45,428 nucleotides of DNA from Roseomonas sp. (GTDB taxonomy: Bacteria > Pseudomonadota > Alphaproteobacteria > Acetobacterales > Acetobacteraceae), in the NCBI GenBank assembly GCA_020250005.1, contig JADCES010000007.1, positions 1 through 45,428 on the forward strand. Direction: 5' to 3'. Position 1 is the first letter of the stretch. Each line of letters begins with the position of its first letter. The notes under the pieces are model-generated. The model was not told where the DNA came from, searched no databases, and was given only the letters and a program-made list of their open reading frames with translations. Positions 18,948 through 28,032 of this stretch are shown piece by piece. Made by a program: the position numbers and the translations under genes.

Positions 18948-19729
18948 GCGAATACCTCCTCACGGATAGGATTGCCCAGCGTCGGGGCGCCATAGAGACG
19001 GGCCGCGGCTGCATCATCAAGCCGGTCTGGCGGCCCATCGAACACAATCCGCCCGGCGGCTAAACCAATGATTCGCTCACCGAAGCGGCGCGCGAAATCG
19101 AGCTGATGGAGCGAAACCACGGCAGTCAGCCCATCCGCACGACAAATGCCATGCAGCAGGGTAAGCACGCGTTCCGACGTTGCTGGATCAAGGCTCGCCA
19201 CCGGCTCATCAGCCAAGATTAGCTTTGGCTTCTGCACTAAAGCACGGGCAATCCCGACTCGCTGTTGTTGGCCACCGGAAAGCTGATCCGCGCGTGCAAG
19301 AGCCTTATCCAAAAGGCCAACGCGTTCCAGAGCCTCAAGCGCCAGGCGCTTCTCCTGTGCAGTGAAGGGTAAAAGCGTACGCATGGCGGTATGGTAGCCA
19401 AGCCGGCCCATGAGCACATTGCCGAGGACCGAGACCCGTCCAATAAGCTGATGCTGCTGAAAGATCATGCCGGTTTCGCGTCGGTGGCGCCGCAAAGTGC
19501 GAGCTTCGGCGATATCCTCACCAAGGCTATCGAAGACACGGCCTTCAGTTGGACGAACGAGTCCATTTAGGGAACGGAGCAGGGTTGATTTACCAGCACC
19601 CGACGCGCCCAGTAGCACAGTGAAAGAGCTAGGCGTTATGGTAAGATCCACTGGCGCCAGAGCCACCGCACCATTTGGGTAGGTTACACTGAGCGATTGA
19701 GTTTGGATGGCAGGCTTCGAAGGAAACAT
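18944..19729 (-). CDS. ptxA: Phosphite/phosphonate ABC transporter ATP-binding protein (PhnC/PtxA)
   Basis: ORF 19882..18944; start MFPSKPAIQ at 19729; [44 protein letters not shown] typical of PhnC. Confidence 0.9.
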   Translation of the reverse strand: MFPSKPAIQTQSLSVTYPNGAVALAPVDLTITPSSFTVLLGASGAGKSTLLRSLNGLVRPTEGRVFDSLGEDIAEARTLRRHRRETGMIFQQHQLIGRVSVLGNVLMGRLGYHTAMRTLLPFTAQEKRLALEALERVGLLDKALARADQLSGGQQQRVGIARALVQKPKLILADEPVASLDPATSERVLTLLHGICRADGLTAVVSLHQLDFARRFGERIIGLAAGRIVFDGPPDRLDDAAAARLYGAPTLGNPIREEVFA

Positions 19730-19762
19730 GACGATCGCGTAGGCGCTCGCCATGATGGTCGT

Positions 19763-19791
19763 ATGACAGAAAAATGAAGGTTTGATGTCAC
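19763..19791 (-). promoter_or_regulatory. Candidate Pho box upstream of ptxABCD
   Basis: Minus strand CCTTCAT-TTTT-CTGTCAT (5/7 and 7/7 to CTGTCAT) plus a further 11-bp-phased unit (plus strand ATGTCAC at 19785-19791); 34 nt from the ptxA start. Confidence 0.65.
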
Positions 19792-20064
19792 TTGATGCGC
19801 GGGCCCATCTAAGATGGTGCGAGTTCATGGTGTTTGGCGGGACACCGTCTCTGGTTTGAAAGCTTGAGGTGCGCGCATTCAATTTTAATTGATCTCTTAT
19901 TTCTTGAGACGTGTGAAAAGCAGCGACAAGTGATGCCTAAGCGCTGCTAAAGCCTCACCCTTTACACTGAATGGCGTCAGCACTTTCAGGCCATATTTGG
20001 TTGGGAAAAACCCTCCGCGGCCACTTGTACCTTATTGTTAGCATTTCAAATAGGTTACACGATT

Positions 20065-20082
20065 TCGTCATTCGAACGTCAC
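20065..20082 (+). promoter_or_regulatory. Candidate Pho box upstream of the pmtA-like gene
   Basis: TCGTCAT-TCGA-ACGTCAC, 7-4-7 direct repeat with GTCA cores 11 bp apart. Confidence 0.5.
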
Positions 20083-20163
20083 ATATTCATGACAATGCGG
20101 CATCGTAATCTGATCTGATCGGGCTTCAGCGTCTATCGTCTTTCTGATCAGAGACATTCAATT

Positions 20164-20775
20164 TTGGAGTCGGCCGTGTCGCAAGTCCATCTTACCGTCA
20201 GCGGAAAAGACAAACAATCACGCGACATAACTTTGTTCCTTCGACGCTGGCTTGCTAATCCTTTGCAAATGGGCTCCATCATTCCTTCATCGCCTAGGCT
20301 TGGAGAACTCATTGCCCGGCAGATAGACAGACAGTCCAATTCATTCGTGCTGGAACTAGGTGCTGGCACCGGTGCAATCACCAGAAGCCTGATAAATTCT
20401 GGTATTTCGCCGGGGCGCATCGCAGTTGTGGAAATCGTGCCGGAGATGGCCGATCATCTGCAAACAAAATTTCCTCAAACGACGGTGCTACAGGCAGACG
20501 CCTTCAATTTGCCTATCGAGCTATTGAAAGATACTACGACGGAAATAGGCACTGTTATTTGTGGCATTCCACTCGTTCTGCTCAGCGAATCCAGGCAGCG
20601 GCAATTCATTCAGCAGGTCGAGTTGGTGGCACCAGGGCGCGGCTTTCTTCTCTATACTGATTGTATCACATCACCGCTGCCATACCGCACCCTTGGGCTT
20701 GAGGCACGAAGGCTGGCCTGGACGCCTCTGAATTTTCCGCCGGCCAGTGTTTGGCACTACCGCCCCAAGAAATGA
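20164..20775 (+). CDS. pmtA: Phospholipid N-methyltransferase-like SAM methyltransferase (PmtA family)
   Basis: FLRRWLANPLQMGSIIPSSPRLGELIAR then SAM motif VLELGAGTGAITRSLI; FNLPIELLKDTTTEIGTVICGIPL; start may be GTG at 20176. Confidence 0.7.
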   Translation: MESAVSQVHLTVSGKDKQSRDITLFLRRWLANPLQMGSIIPSSPRLGELIARQIDRQSNSFVLELGAGTGAITRSLINSGISPGRIAVVEIVPEMADHLQTKFPQTTVLQADAFNLPIELLKDTTTEIGTVICGIPLVLLSESRQRQFIQQVELVAPGRGFLLYTDCITSPLPYRTLGLEARRLAWTPLNFPPASVWHYRPKK

Positions 20776-20779
20776 GGAT

Positions 20780-21658
20780 CTAGGGCACTACGACCCTGAG
20801 CGGTTGGGTGAATGGCACTATATGAATTGGCAGGCAGCCGGCGTCATCACCATCTGCCTGCACTGGTAAATCAGCGCCGAATACCTGAATGTCATGGCCG
20901 CGCTGCAGAGAGATGCTGGAAAGATAGGGAAGCTGGCCAAGACCCAGGGCGACGGCGTGCTTTAAAGCATCCATAAAATGATTTTGCTGGAGGGAAACTA
21001 CGTGAAAATAGGAATCACGCGGGTCTGCTTGCGGCGCAATCTGAAAGCGCCCTGCGTAATAGCGCCCCTTGGTGACAACCAGTCCGGAGGCTTCCAGTTC
21101 ATTCCCATCAATCTGTACCCGAAAAGAACGAAAGGGGTAGCAGGTCAAATCCCGCAAGGTTTGTAAAACATAGGCGCCCTTTCCGAAGACTCGCTTAAGG
21201 CCAAGCGGCAAATGATGGACTACAACTGAATCCAATCCAACCCCCACCATTTGAATGAAAAGACGATCCTTCAGGGAGCCCCGCTTCAAAATACCTGGAT
21301 AAACGCAAGTACTCCGGCCCATCAGAAGCGCCCGCGCAGCTTCGGGCGGATTAAGCGGTACCGACATTTCCAAGGCAAAGACATTTGCGGTCCCAAGAGG
21401 TAAGATACCCAGCATCGCCTGGGTCCCAACAAGGCCGGCGGCCACTTCCGCTATTGTGACATCCCCGCCTGCAGCGACAACAATGCCATTTTCCTCAGCG
21501 GCCAAACGCGCAAATTTTTCTGCATCACCACGCGCCCTGGTTTCCATAAGCTGAAATTGTACCCCCAGCCCATAAAGTAGATCGAGCGCAGTATGTAGCC
21601 TGGCACGCCGCCGCGTACCGGCTGAGGGATTGAAAATAACGACGAGATTCTTTGGCAT
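20780..21658 (-). CDS. Diacylglycerol kinase catalytic-domain protein (YegS/DgkB-like lipid kinase family)
   Basis: NLVVIFNPSAGTRRRARLHTALDLL, VVAAGGDVTIAEVAAGL, LGILPLGTANVFALEM. Confidence 0.8.
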   Translation of the reverse strand: MPKNLVVIFNPSAGTRRRARLHTALDLLYGLGVQFQLMETRARGDAEKFARLAAEENGIVVAAGGDVTIAEVAAGLVGTQAMLGILPLGTANVFALEMSVPLNPPEAARALLMGRSTCVYPGILKRGSLKDRLFIQMVGVGLDSVVVHHLPLGLKRVFGKGAYVLQTLRDLTCYPFRSFRVQIDGNELEASGLVVTKGRYYAGRFQIAPQADPRDSYFHVVSLQQNHFMDALKHAVALGLGQLPYLSSISLQRGHDIQVFGADLPVQADGDDAGCLPIHIVPFTQPLRVVVP

Positions 21659-21739
21659 AGCCCCAAAGGAAACCCGAGAAAAATTGCATATTCGTGATGA
21701 TCTGGCGAATTTTCAATTAAATCATCCAATCAACCACAT

Positions 21740-21757
21740 TTGTCATTGAAGATTCAT
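21740..21757 (+). promoter_or_regulatory. Candidate Pho box upstream of the plcP-like gene
   Basis: TTGTCAT-TGAA-GATTCAT, 7-4-7 repeat (6/7 and 4/7 to CTGTCAT). Confidence 0.45.
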
Positions 21758-21857
21758 GCCACGATGCACAAGGGTGGGGTAGCGCCGCTTCGAATGTAAC
21801 AGGAAAGGTGGTGGCCGATTCGTATCGGCGCCGGCTTCCGTAACAGGAGCGTAGATC

Positions 21858-22685
21858 ATGACCCTCGCTTCAGCACCGCGATGCTATCGCACCATCTTCC
21901 TCTCAGATATCCATCTTGGCCTTCGCAGTTGTCGCAGTGACTCCCTAGTAGATTTCCTGCGTAACGTTCAATGCGAAAAACTCTATCTCGTCGGTGATAT
22001 CATTGATGGCTGGCGCCTTCGGCGATCCTGGTACTGGGATGCCTATCATGACGAAGTCATCCGCCTGATCCTCCGAATGGCACGCCACGGAACAGAGGTG
22101 ACCTATGTTCCCGGCAATCACGATGAAATCTTCCGCGACTGGCTTGGGCTTGAAGTGGCGGGGGTAAAATTATCGCGTGAAGCCGAGCATATTGCGGCGG
22201 ATGGTCGTCGGTTTCTCGTCATCCATGGTGATGAGTTTGATGGTGTTATTCGTTATGCCAAATTCCTCGCCCATATGGGCGATTGGGCCTATGATTTGGC
22301 CCTATTGATCAATCGCTGGTTCAATTTCCTTCGGCGCCGCTTGGGCTATCCGTATTGGTCCCTATCACAATGGCTGAAGCGTCAAGTGAAGGAAGCGGTC
22401 AAAGCCATAGACCGCTTTGAGACAGCTCTCGCACAAGAAGCGCGCTCCCGCGGCATGGATGGCGTGATTTGTGGCCATATTCATCACGCGGAAATGCGGA
22501 TGATTCACGGTATTCTATATATGAATGATGGCGATTGGGTGGAAAGCTGTACGGCCTTGGTTGAACATCAAGATGGCCGCTTTGAATTGCTCGATTGGTC
22601 ACACCGCGAGACTCTCGTGATGGGGAAACCGGTGCCCATGCCGGCACCCGATCTGATGGCAGAAGTTTTGCGCGGTGTTCGATAA
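21858..22685 (+). CDS. plcP: PlcP-like metallophosphoesterase (phospholipase C involved in lipid remodelling; often annotated UDP-2,3-diacylglucosamine diphosphatase)
   Basis: YRTIFLSDIHLGLRSCRSD, YLVGDIIDGWRLRRSWYW, VPGNHDEIFRDW, VIHGDEFDGVIRYAKFLAHMGDWAYDLAL, DGVICGHIHHAEMR; next to a GT4 glycosyltransferase as in known plcP-agt loci. Confidence 0.75.
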   Translation: MTLASAPRCYRTIFLSDIHLGLRSCRSDSLVDFLRNVQCEKLYLVGDIIDGWRLRRSWYWDAYHDEVIRLILRMARHGTEVTYVPGNHDEIFRDWLGLEVAGVKLSREAEHIAADGRRFLVIHGDEFDGVIRYAKFLAHMGDWAYDLALLINRWFNFLRRRLGYPYWSLSQWLKRQVKEAVKAIDRFETALAQEARSRGMDGVICGHIHHAEMRMIHGILYMNDGDWVESCTALVEHQDGRFELLDWSHRETLVMGKPVPMPAPDLMAEVLRGVR

Positions 22686-22689
22686 CGCC

Positions 22690-23691
22690 ATGCGCATTCT
22701 AATCGTCAGTGATGCCTGGTTTCCGCAAGTGAATGGTGTTGTGCGCACATTGTCGGTTGTCGCAGACAAACTGAGAGCCATGGGCGATACGGTCGAAGTG
22801 ATAGGTCCCGACCGCTTCCGCAGCATGCCCACGCCAGGCTATGCGGAAATCCGGCTTGCCATCGCACCCAAGCGCAAACTGGCGCGTCTTGTCGCGGAAT
22901 TCAGGCCGGAGATTATTCATATCGCGACAGAGGGACCACTTGGTTGGGCCATGCGGAGCCTTTGCCGGCGCAACCACTGGCCCTTCACAACAGCCTTTCA
23001 CACGCGTTTCCCGGAATACCTCGAGGCTAGAACTGGGATTCCTGCCGATTGGTCCTGGCGCGTCATGCGCCACTTCCATGAAGCGGGTGATGGTACCTTC
23101 GCCGCCACAGCCTCCTTAAGGCAGGAACTGACAAGACGCGGCTTCACCAAGCTCCGTCCCTGGACCAGGGGGGTAGACCTTGAAAAATTTCGTCCAGGCG
23201 AGGGTGATTCCTGGGCGGGTCTGCCGCGGCCTATCTTTCTCTACGCAGGTCGCGTAGCGATTGAGAAGAATATTGAGGCCTTCCTCGCTCTCGATCTACC
23301 TGGCAGCAAAGTGGTTGTCGGTGGTGGTCCAGCCCTGGAAGGCCTGAAACAGAAGTTTCCGCAGGTCACCTTCACAGGTTATCGCGAAAATGGCGCGCTT
23401 GCCCGTTCCTTTGCTGGGGCAGATGTTTTTGTTTTTCCATCCCGGACAGATACCTTCGGGTTAGTCCTTCTTGAAGCACTGGCCTCGGGGACGCCTGTTG
23501 CGGCCTTTCCGGTCACTGGCCCCATTGACGTGGTGACCGATTCACGCGTTGGCGCTTTGGATGAGGATCTTCGGGCTGCCTGCCTCAAGGCCCTGGAATG
23601 TGACCGCGCTGCTTGCCGTACCCATGCGGAGGCATGGTCCTGGGATGCCTGTGTGGCGCAGTTCAGGGCAGCGCTCGTGCCAATCAAATAA
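22690..23691 (+). CDS. agt: GT4-family glycosyltransferase, candidate diacylglycerol glycosyltransferase (Agt)
   Basis: MRILIVSDAWFPQVNGVVRTLSVVADKLRAMGDTVEVIGPDRF, FPSRTDTFGLVLLEALASGTPVAAFPVTGP; begins 5 nt after the plcP stop. Confidence 0.75.
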   Translation: MRILIVSDAWFPQVNGVVRTLSVVADKLRAMGDTVEVIGPDRFRSMPTPGYAEIRLAIAPKRKLARLVAEFRPEIIHIATEGPLGWAMRSLCRRNHWPFTTAFHTRFPEYLEARTGIPADWSWRVMRHFHEAGDGTFAATASLRQELTRRGFTKLRPWTRGVDLEKFRPGEGDSWAGLPRPIFLYAGRVAIEKNIEAFLALDLPGSKVVVGGGPALEGLKQKFPQVTFTGYRENGALARSFAGADVFVFPSRTDTFGLVLLEALASGTPVAAFPVTGPIDVVTDSRVGALDEDLRAACLKALECDRAACRTHAEAWSWDACVAQFRAALVPIK

Positions 23692-23702
23692 CACGAGGCG
23701 CG

Positions 23703-23731
23703 CTGTCATCATTCTTTAATCCTATCGTCAC
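23703..23731 (+). promoter_or_regulatory. Candidate Pho box upstream of phnDEE
   Basis: CTGTCAT-CATT-CTTTAAT-CCTA-TCGTCAC: three units in 11-bp phase, first unit 7/7. Confidence 0.6.
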
Positions 23732-23786
23732 GCGCTCATCATTCAACTCGGCCAAACGATCTTCAGTCCGACCATGGAGGATTATT

Positions 23787-24698
23787 ATGCTTGCTCGCCG
23801 TGCTACCCTCATGCTGCCCGGCTTGGCTCTCATGCCGCGTCTAGCGGGCGCGCAAGAAGATTGGCGCCAGCAAATTCGCGAAGTGCGCTTTGGCATGATC
23901 TCAGTCGAAAATGAGCGTGATGCCATTGCGCGCCTACAGGGCTTGCAAGCCTATATGTCGCGTGAACTGCGGACCACCTTCCGTGTCTTTCGCGGTTCGG
24001 ATTATGCTGCGGTTGTTGAAGCGATGCGCGCAGGCCATTCCGAACTCGGCTACCTTGGCCCGGCCTCCTATGGCTTGGCGCGGCGGGTCATGGGTGAACG
24101 TATCGCCCCCATCTTCCGCTACATAGATAATGAGGGCCTTGAGGGCTATCACAGCGTAATGCTCGTGAAGGCAGATAGTCCCTTCCAACAAGTGCAAGAC
24201 CTGCGCGGCAAGACGCTTGGCTTTAGCGATCCCAACAGCACTTCCGGCTTTCAGGTGCCAGGCTGGTTTCTTCGCCGGCAGGGTATGGACCCCGCAAGTT
24301 TCTTCGCGCGCACAGGGTTCACCGGCAGCCATGAACAGGGTGTCATGGCAGTCATCAACGGCACCTTTGACGCAGCGGTAGTTGCCTATTCAAATGAGCG
24401 TCGCAATACATTCCAACGTATGGCCGAAAAAGGGATGATCCCAAGTGGTGCGGTTCGTGTTGTTTGGAAATCACCGCTCATTCCGAATTCCCCGATTGTC
24501 ATACGCAAAGACCTTCCCGCCGCGCTGCAACGCGAAGTTATAGCCGCCTTGGCCGCATTTCCTGAACGCGACCCACAAGCCTTCCGCGATATGTCATCCG
24601 ATGCCCGTGGGTTAGCGGTCGCCAAGCACGAGGATTATCTTGATATCGTTGCTATCCTTGAAGAAAATGCCGCACGGCGGCGGGAACGGCGCTCCTGA
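23787..24698 (+). CDS. phnD: Phosphonate ABC transporter solute-binding protein (PhnD family)
   Basis: Start MLARRATLMLPGLALMPRLAGAQ at 23787; VRFGMISVENERDAIARLQGLQAYMSREL, LGYLGPASYGLA, GFSDPNSTSGFQVP. Confidence 0.88.
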   Translation: MLARRATLMLPGLALMPRLAGAQEDWRQQIREVRFGMISVENERDAIARLQGLQAYMSRELRTTFRVFRGSDYAAVVEAMRAGHSELGYLGPASYGLARRVMGERIAPIFRYIDNEGLEGYHSVMLVKADSPFQQVQDLRGKTLGFSDPNSTSGFQVPGWFLRRQGMDPASFFARTGFTGSHEQGVMAVINGTFDAAVVAYSNERRNTFQRMAEKGMIPSGAVRVVWKSPLIPNSPIVIRKDLPAALQREVIAALAAFPERDPQAFRDMSSDARGLAVAKHEDYLDIVAILEENAARRRERRS

Positions 24699-24721
24699 CC
24701 GCTTCCCCTTCTGTTCTTGCA

Positions 24722-25555
24722 GCGGAGTCGCGCTGGCAGGAGGCGAAGGCCCTTCGTCAGCGCAATTGGTTTCTCAGTGCTGCATTGCTTTCCTTGGCCA
24801 TCGCGCTATCCGCCTTGGTGGGAGAGGTCAGCATCACGCGGCTGGTCCAGGGCCTTCCATTGGCCGGCGCTTACATAGCGGGCACCCTACCACGCCTCCG
24901 CTTAGACCATCTCTCGGCTGATCTTGCCCATTGGATGTGGGGATTTACGGATTGGCTGGAACTTCTGGCTGATACGATTTTGATTGCCTATGTTGGAACG
25001 GTTCTGGGCGGCTTGGTCGCACTATTGATTTCCTTTCCAGCGGCGGCGACCCTGGCACCAGCTTGGATTGTCATGCCGGTGCGGCGCTTTCTGGAATTGC
25101 TGCGCACCACACCAACCCTCGTTCTCGCCCTCATCTTCGTTTACGCTTTTGGCCTTGGAGCCTTTGCAGGCATGCTGGCCATTGCCGTGCATACTGCGGG
25201 CGCATTGGGCAAGCTTTTTGCGGAAGAACATGAGAATGCATCACTGGCACAGATGGAAGCCGTCCGCGCTGCCGGCGGCACTTGGGCGGCACAGATGCGC
25301 TATGGTATTTTTCCGCAATCCCTGCCTGGTGTCTTGAGCTACGGCCTACTGCGTTTTGAAATCAATGTCCGAGAAGCGAGCGTGCTTGGCATTGTCGGTG
25401 CTGGCGGGATTGGCGAGGAGCTTTATTTGGCCGTGCGTCAATTTGAGTATCAGGATATCTCGGCCATTCTGCTGCTGATTCTGGCGACGGTCGCCGCGAT
25501 TGACCTGCTATGTGGTCGCCTGCGCCATATCGTCTTGGGGAAGGCGGGCGCATGA
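24722..25555 (+). CDS. phnE: Phosphonate ABC transporter permease (PhnE family), first copy
   Basis: PhnE motifs TPTLVLALIFVYAFGLGAFAGMLAIAVHTAGALGKLFAEEHENA, ASVLGIVGAGGIGEELY; the frame is open upstream of the TTG at 24785 (AESRWQEAKALRQRNWFLSAA) so the start is approximate. Confidence 0.85.
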   Translation, partial: AESRWQEAKALRQRNWFLSAALLSLAIALSALVGEVSITRLVQGLPLAGAYIAGTLPRLRLDHLSADLAHWMWGFTDWLELLADTILIAYVGTVLGGLVALLISFPAAATLAPAWIVMPVRRFLELLRTTPTLVLALIFVYAFGLGAFAGMLAIAVHTAGALGKLFAEEHENASLAQMEAVRAAGGTWAAQMRYGIFPQSLPGVLSYGLLRFEINVREASVLGIVGAGGIGEELYLAVRQFEYQDISAILLLILATVAAIDLLCGRLRHIVLGKAGA

Positions 25556-26325
25556 GAGTTCCGTTCATGACGCCGGTAATTTTCATCCTGGGCGCACTGC
25601 TGTTGGTTGCAGGCCTTTGGCGCATGGATGCTTCACCTGAACGCATCTGGCTTGGCCTGACCAAATTGGGCTGGCTGGTAGCCTTGATGTGGCCCCCTTC
25701 TGCCGGTGGCGTCTTCTGGGAATTGCTGAAAAGCCTTTTGGAAAGCCTTGCCATGGCCTTCCTTGGCACGCTGCTGGCGGCAGTAATTGCGGTGCCACTC
25801 GCATTGCTCGGCGCTGGCAATGTCATCGGCAATGTCATGCTGCGCTTTTCCGCCCGCCGCTTCTATGATGGACTGCGCGGCATTGATACGCTGATCTGGG
25901 CTTTGATCTTTGTTGCAGCGGTTGGCATGGGGCCCTTCGCGGGTATTCTTGCCCTGGCCGTGCCGGATATTGGCGTATTGGCGAAGCTGTTCAGTGAGGC
26001 TTTGGAAGGCGCCGATCGCCGGCAGGTGGAAGCGGTGCGCGCGGCTGGCGCCAACCGCGTCCTTGCCGTGAGGATTGGCTTGATGCCTCAGGTATCGCCG
26101 GTGATGCTTTCCCAAGTGCTGTATACTTTGGAATCCAATGCGCGATCTTCAACGGTGCTCGGGATTGTGGGGGCTGGTGGGATTGGTTTAGCGCTGTCCG
26201 ATCGAATTCGGATCAATAACTGGGATGAGGTTGCCTTCATCATTCTCCTGATCCTTGGTATGGTGGCCTGCATTGACTGGACCAGCCGAAAGCTGCGCTT
26301 GAAGCTGATTAGGCCGACGGCATAA
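25552..26325 (+). CDS. phnE: Phosphonate ABC transporter permease (PhnE family), second copy
   Basis: ATG at 25552 overlaps the previous stop (ATGA); DTLIWALIFVAAVGMGPFAGILALAVPDIGVLAKLFSEALEGADRRQVEAVRAAGA, STVLGIVGAGGIGLALSDRI. Confidence 0.88.
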   Translation: MRVPFMTPVIFILGALLLVAGLWRMDASPERIWLGLTKLGWLVALMWPPSAGGVFWELLKSLLESLAMAFLGTLLAAVIAVPLALLGAGNVIGNVMLRFSARRFYDGLRGIDTLIWALIFVAAVGMGPFAGILALAVPDIGVLAKLFSEALEGADRRQVEAVRAAGANRVLAVRIGLMPQVSPVMLSQVLYTLESNARSSTVLGIVGAGGIGLALSDRIRINNWDEVAFIILLILGMVACIDWTSRKLRLKLIRPTA

Positions 26326-26334
26326 CCCGTACGC

Positions 26335-28032
26335 TTAACGACGCCAGGCTGAAGTAAAGCTGCCCAGCACGCCATTCACAGAAAGTTGCAACAATTTCGC
26401 ACCGAGCGAAATGGCAAGAATGACGCAAGCCATGGCCGCGGCAGCGCTTGCCTGGCCGGCTTCATCCATATGCACCACCGCCACGGAAGCCGGCTTTGTG
26501 TCCGGCCCATAGAGGAAAATCACCGCGCTGACTGTAGTCATGGCGCTGACGAAAAGGAATACCGCTATTTCAAGTATGGCCGGCAAACAGATAGGTAGGG
26601 TTACACGGCAGAACGTGCGCCAAATGGGTACATGAAGGCTCGCGCTGACCGCCTCAAATTCCGGGTCCAATTGCCGGATGGCGGTAACCGCTGTTAGATG
26701 GCACACGGTATAGAAATGCACCACGGAATTGAGCACCAGGATGGCTAAGGTGCCATAGATGATTCCGAGCGGATTGCCTGGGGCATTGAAGAAAACGATA
26801 TAGGCAAGGCCAAGGACAAGGCCGGGCACCGCCAACGGAATGGCCGCCAGAAACCGCAGCGGGGCCACGAATAGCCCATGCCGGGGGCCACGTTCCAGGC
26901 TATATGCCAGCATAAAGATAAGCGCCGTGCCGATGATGGCAGCGAGAAGACTGAGCTTGATTGAAAGCCAGACGGTTTGCCAACCGGCAGCATCAAAGCG
27001 CGCGAAATCATAATTATCGAGCGTGAGGGTAAGATTATAGGGCCAGAACCGGATCAAGGATCCCCAGACCGCCACAGCAACGATACCGGTGAGGGCAAGC
27101 GCTATCGCGAGACACAGCAGAAAAATAGGCCGATCGCGCGTCGCCCGAGGTTTCGGTCGATAAGGCACGGCGCGCCCGGAAAGCGTTGCGCTTTTCTTGC
27201 CCAGCGCCCAACGATCCAGCAGGAAGGCGAGTATCGCCGGGATAAGCAGAACCAAGCCCACCACCGCGCCCATATTCAAATCCTGCCTGCCAACAACCTG
27301 TTTATAGACATCGGTGGCCAGGACGTTGAACTGCCCCCCAATGACTTTTGGAATACCGAAATCGGTGACCACAAGGGTAAAGACCACAACACCCGCGGAA
27401 ACCAAACCATACATGGCGCCGGGCAAGGTGACAGTAAGGAAGATCCTGAAGCGGGACGCCCTCAATGCTTCGGCAGCCTCGTACAACCTTCCATCGGCGT
27501 TGGAGAGTGCGACAGACAAGATAATGGTGGCCGCAGGGAAGCAATAGAAAATCTGCGCGCCAATAATGCCCCAGGGCCCATAAATGCTGCCACCATCCAT
27601 CATCCAGCGGAGCATCCCCTGATTGCCAAAGAGGTAGATCAAGGAAAGGGCTGGTAGCAATGAAGGTGCAAAAATCGGCAGCAACATCACCGCTCGGAAG
27701 AACCACTTGCCTCGCATGCAGGACCGGGTAAGCCCATAAGCGTAAGCAAAGGCCAGCGGCACCACCACCAGCGTTGTAAGCGCTGCGGTCCAGATGGAAT
27801 TCCAGGCTGAGCGTATCAGGCTTGGCGTGGTGACATAAATGGCGAAATTTCGGAGGCCAACAAAACCACCATGCTGATCTTCAAAGGCCCGTAACAAAAG
27901 GCTGCCTAAGGGTAACGCTAAGGCCAAAACGAGAAACAGGAAGCCAAGAAGATGCATGGCGCGCAACGCCGTTTCATCCGCTGACGCCTTGGCCCGAACG
28001 GCATCCTGAAACGGCAAAGCGAATTTAGCCAT
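26335..28032 (-). CDS. phnU: 2-aminoethylphosphonate-type ABC transporter permease, fused two-domain (PhnU-like)
   Basis: 565-aa two-domain Fe3+/AEP-type permease in operon with ATPase, SBP and PhnX. Confidence 0.8.
   Translation of the reverse strand: MAKFALPFQDAVRAKASADETALRAMHLLGFLFLVLALALPLGSLLLRAFEDQHGGFVGLRNFAIYVTTPSLIRSAWNSIWTAALTTLVVVPLAFAYAYGLTRSCMRGKWFFRAVMLLPIFAPSLLPALSLIYLFGNQGMLRWMMDGGSIYGPWGIIGAQIFYCFPAATIILSVALSNADGRLYEAAEALRASRFRIFLTVTLPGAMYGLVSAGVVVFTLVVTDFGIPKVIGGQFNVLATDVYKQVVGRQDLNMGAVVGLVLLIPAILAFLLDRWALGKKSATLSGRAVPYRPKPRATRDRPIFLLCLAIALALTGIVAVAVWGSLIRFWPYNLTLTLDNYDFARFDAAGWQTVWLSIKLSLLAAIIGTALIFMLAYSLERGPRHGLFVAPLRFLAAIPLAVPGLVLGLAYIVFFNAPGNPLGIIYGTLAILVLNSVVHFYTVCHLTAVTAIRQLDPEFEAVSASLHVPIWRTFCRVTLPICLPAILEIAVFLFVSAMTTVSAVIFLYGPDTKPASVAVVHMDEAGQASAAAAMACVILAISLGAKLLQLSVNGVLGSFTSAWRR

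Noticed and set aside
20143-20152. TCTGATCAGA palindrome just upstream of the pmtA-like gene
   Set aside because: Only 10 bp and common by chance; no second copy seen
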